The notes under the pieces are model-generated. The model did no database searches. It was given only the letters and a program-made list of their open reading frames with translations, and had not been told where the DNA came from. From CAZUXE01 sp964624585 (GTDB taxonomy: Bacteria; Hydrothermota; Tepidihabitantia; B3-TA06): a DNA stretch of 35,473 nt. The stretch spans positions 1 through 35,473 of the forward strand of contig CAZUXE010000015.1 in NCBI GenBank assembly GCA_964624585.1, read 5' to 3'. Shown in pieces: positions 33,542-35,473 of the stretch (positions within the stretch are counted from its first letter, which is position 1; each line of letters opens with the position of its first letter). Made by a program: the position numbers and the translations under genes.

Positions 33542-33575
33542 ATGGGGTATACTGGTAGGTTCCTGGGAACCCCAT
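33542..33575 (+). promoter_or_regulatory. 5'-terminal hairpin in the leader of the small secreted protein mRNA
   Basis: ATGGGGT (33542-33548) pairs with ACCCCAT (33569-33575). An inner repeat GGTTCC/GGAACC (33558-33571) competes for ACC, so two folds are possible. The hairpin would sit at the very 5' end of the transcript. An unpaired A-rich stretch and GGAGG (33597-33601) follow, leaving the ribosome site open. Confidence 0.5.
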
Positions 33576-33606
33576 GGTAAAAATAAACAAATAACTGGAG
33601 GAAAAG

Positions 33607-34167
33607 GTGAAAAGAATAATCACCCTAGGCGTCGTGCTGGCGCTTGTAGCTCCAGCATTACTGCTGGCGCAAACAGTCGATTATTACGGCTTTGATAATA
33701 GCACTAAAACCGAGCTTGTTTCCTGGATAGAAACAGCCATTGACAACGGAAGCGTTAGCTTTGACACTCAAGCTCATAAAGACGCTTACCTAGGTCTTAT
33801 CAATGATCTCTATGCTGCTCGTAATGCCGCTGATTGGGATGAATGCATAGCTGTAGCAAATTCTTTGGCAGTAGCTTCAGGCAACATTGTCGGTAATAAT
33901 AGCGCACTAGCTGCCTCAATTTGTGAATGCGTTGCAGCCATTTATTCTATTTCAGATACTATATTAATCCCTACTAAAGATGTTCTCTCAATCAAGGAAG
34001 CAACTAGTACTGGTAATCCTAATGGTGTAGTTATGGAAGCTGACGAAAGAACAAAAGTTCATGCAAGCAAGACAGTTATAATTAAAACGTCTGACGGTAC
34101 TGAAATAATTACTTCGGCATGTACTTATTTTTATGTAATACCCTCATCGCTAAAGCCGAAAACATAA
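33607..34167 (+). CDS. Small secreted protein of unknown function
   Basis: A 186-residue protein. The N-terminus is a classical signal peptide (MKRIITLGVVLALVAPALLLA, likely cut before QTVDYYG). The mature part has a helical Ala/Asp-rich domain (about 30-115) with Cys residues in ECIA and SICEC. A C-terminal part rich in Thr/Ile/Val (about 120-186) looks beta-stranded, with one more Cys. No family recognised. GTG start with GGAGG at 5 nt. The perfect promoter, 5' hairpin and strong ribosome site suggest an abundant exported protein. A strong hairpin follows the stop. Its relation to the downstream exported protein is unknown. Confidence 0.82.
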   Translation: MKRIITLGVVLALVAPALLLAQTVDYYGFDNSTKTELVSWIETAIDNGSVSFDTQAHKDAYLGLINDLYAARNAADWDECIAVANSLAVASGNIVGNNSALAASICECVAAIYSISDTILIPTKDVLSIKEATSTGNPNGVVMEADERTKVHASKTVIIKTSDGTEIITSACTYFYVIPSSLKPKT

Positions 34168-34185
34168 AAGCAAAAACTAGCCGTT

Positions 34186-34215
34186 CTTCAGGGAGGAGTC
34201 CCCTCCTCCCTGAAG
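34186..34215 (+). terminator. 12-bp hairpin after the small secreted protein gene
   Basis: CTTCAGGGAGGA (34186-34197) pairs perfectly with TCCTCCCTGAAG (34204-34215) around a 6-nt loop. No T-tract follows directly; a weaker AGAAT-gat-ATTCT hairpin with TTAATTT comes 7 nt later. It may terminate, protect the mRNA 3' end, or both. Its stem arms contain a Shine-Dalgarno-like and an anti-Shine-Dalgarno-like sequence. Confidence 0.6.
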
Positions 34216-34280
34216 GATTATTAGAATGATATTCTTTAATTTGAAAAGTTAGTTTAGCCTATTTTACGGAGGAGAATACT

Positions 34281-35473
34281 ATGGGTTTTAGAAAACAAAG
34301 CAAAGGGAAATGTTTGCAGAATAGTTTGTTCTTATTTTTTATATTAACTTCAGTTAGCTTTGCGGCTTATGTTGTAAGTGAACATGCAATTATTTCTCCT
34401 GAAAAACCAACCTTCATTTTTAGTGCGGTTAATCATGAAATTGTTGAAAGTGTTGAAAGTATAGAACTATTGCCGGATAGTCTTCCAGTCTTAATTCAAT
34501 TTTACGATAGCCTTAATCAAGGGGTGCAAGGTCTTTCATGTGATATAACTACAAAGTCGCATGTTGTTTTTCATGAGGTAAGCGATAGTAACGGTGAGAT
34601 ATTATTTAATATTCCTTCTGATGATGCGGATGGAGAGATGGAATTTTCAGTTCATCATATTCAAGACAAAGTTGAAGTTATGTCTTATCTCTATGGAGAC
34701 GATGTAACTCCTTGGTTGTTAAAATACGATAATGGTGTGCTGGATTTTGAGTTTGAAATTGGCGACGGTTTGCTGGAAATAAAAAAAGGTATAATAAGGG
34801 TTCTTTATCAAGAAGGGCAAAAGGAGAGGGCGAAAGAAATAATAAAGGTATTTCAAGAAGAGGAGAAGATAATTCATAATAAAAGCGGGCTAAGGCTTCA
34901 TCCTTTCAAGATATATCTTGTTGATAGGTTGATGTTGGGATGGACTATAGGAGGTTATGGCATAGCCTTAAAGCAAACGGATTATTGTAGAATGTCGTTG
35001 CAACATGTAATTCCTCATGAGTGGGTTGAAGTATCCTTAGATATCAATTATGATATTTATGATGAGGATTCTACTACCCGTTGGATTGGTGATGGGCTGG
35101 CAAATTATCTTTCTTTTGAAATACAAAAGTTATTATTTCCTGATCGGTTTAATAGGTTCTCTTCACGGGTTGCATTGGAGGATTCAAGCGCCATTTATAA
35201 CCTTAAAAATTGGCTTGCGTATGGCGATATGAATGAGGATGAAAAATTTTCTGCTGCTGGAATATCGAAGGCCCTAAATGAAGACACACCGGTTGGTTAT
35301 AAGGGTTATCAGTTAGCGCCTTATTTTTGGGCAAAGATTGTGGACAAATCAGGTAAAGCGGATTTGATTGCTAATTTTCTTGCAGAGTTCAAAAATGCTG
35401 AACATAAGGACTCTAAAACAGCCATAGATATTTTGTCGCGCCTCAGTGGTTTGGATATTGACAAAGAATTAGT
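34281..35473 (+). CDS. Exported or membrane-anchored protein with degenerate gluzincin motif, 3' truncated
   Basis: The frame is open from ATG 34281 to the window end (397 residues so far). GGAGGAG lies just upstream. The N-terminus is basic and then hydrophobic (FLFFILTSVSFAAYVV, about 17-32), a signal or anchor. Residues about 40-165 look like a beta domain. The rest is largely helical and contains QHVIPHEWVEV (HEWVE at 246-250) and WIGDGLANYLSFE (DGLANY at 271-276). This copies the HExxH...EGxAxY layout of M1/MA-type zinc peptidases. However, the second His is Glu and the distal Glu is Asp. It may be an inactive peptidase-fold protein or use an altered metal site. The end of the gene lies outside the window. 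Confidence 0.72.
   Translation, partial: MGFRKQSKGKCLQNSLFLFFILTSVSFAAYVVSEHAIISPEKPTFIFSAVNHEIVESVESIELLPDSLPVLIQFYDSLNQGVQGLSCDITTKSHVVFHEVSDSNGEILFNIPSDDADGEMEFSVHHIQDKVEVMSYLYGDDVTPWLLKYDNGVLDFEFEIGDGLLEIKKGIIRVLYQEGQKERAKEIIKVFQEEEKIIHNKSGLRLHPFKIYLVDRLMLGWTIGGYGIALKQTDYCRMSLQHVIPHEWVEVSLDINYDIYDEDSTTRWIGDGLANYLSFEIQKLLFPDRFNRFSSRVALEDSSAIYNLKNWLAYGDMNEDEKFSAAGISKALNEDTPVGYKGYQLAPYFWAKIVDKSGKADLIANFLAEFKNAEHKDSKTAIDILSRLSGLDIDKEL

Noticed and set aside
1..35473. tRNA/rRNA genes, CRISPR arrays, insertion sequences or prophage genes
   Set aside because: All gaps were read; none shows a cloverleaf, regularly spaced repeats, terminal inverted repeats or transposase/integrase motifs.

Overview
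The window looks like the chromosome of an uncultivated, anaerobic, diderm bacterium with moderately low GC. The gene mix is an MvhD/FrhB-type iron-sulfur module, indolepyruvate:ferredoxin oxidoreductase plus butyrate kinase, a LolCD lipoprotein exporter, the McsA/McsB arginine-kinase pair, and a 2012-residue SprA-type outer-membrane translocon protein. It recalls candidate phyla related to the FCB group, such as WOR-3/Stahlbacteria. The lineage is an inference from gene content. No phage, insertion sequence, CRISPR array, tRNA or rRNA was found.

Layout. (1) 1-2444, plus strand: end of an electron-transfer operon (mvhD, a possible 26-codon ORF, an FrhB-like ferredoxin protein, an AsrA/HydB-like ferredoxin protein). 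(2) 2693-8621, plus: lysS-lolC-lolD-mcsA-mcsB-thiL, tightly packed. (3) 12079-8732, minus: thiC, class V aminotransferase, trpS. (4) 12333-23782, plus: folD-ispA-dxs-sprA-comEA-ruvX-mltG, a seven-gene operon that puts isoprenoid and folate genes in front of the type IX translocon gene. (5) 23868-27271, plus: buk-iorA-iorB. (6) 27419-29117, plus: a sirtuin and a radical SAM protein. (7) 29248-35473: an accessory region of exported proteins (a likely outer-membrane barrel, a large secreted alpha/beta hydrolase on the minus strand, a small secreted protein, and a membrane/exported protein with a degenerate zinc-peptidase motif that runs off the end).

How the genes work together. IorAB turns aryl 2-oxoacids into acyl-CoA and reduced ferredoxin. 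Butyrate kinase could then harvest ATP from the matching acyl-phosphate, and the MvhD module could distribute low-potential electrons. LolCD, MltG and SprA serve the envelope. McsA/McsB tag proteins for degradation by a Clp protease encoded elsewhere.

Regulatory reading. Six promoters share near-consensus -35 and -10 boxes with exactly 16 nt between them. At three housekeeping operons (lysS, thiC, folD) the -10 box lies only 3-7 nt before the start codon, so these mRNAs are probably leaderless. The three promoters that drive exported-protein genes have real leaders and strong Shine-Dalgarno sites. Several starts were moved from the longest ORF on this evidence (folD, ispA, lolD, iorA, iorB, trpS). 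The most unusual protein-level points are a FolD without its catalytic lysine and partner glutamine, a TrpRS with an iron-sulfur-type cysteine set, and the degenerate HExxE peptidase-like protein at the right edge.
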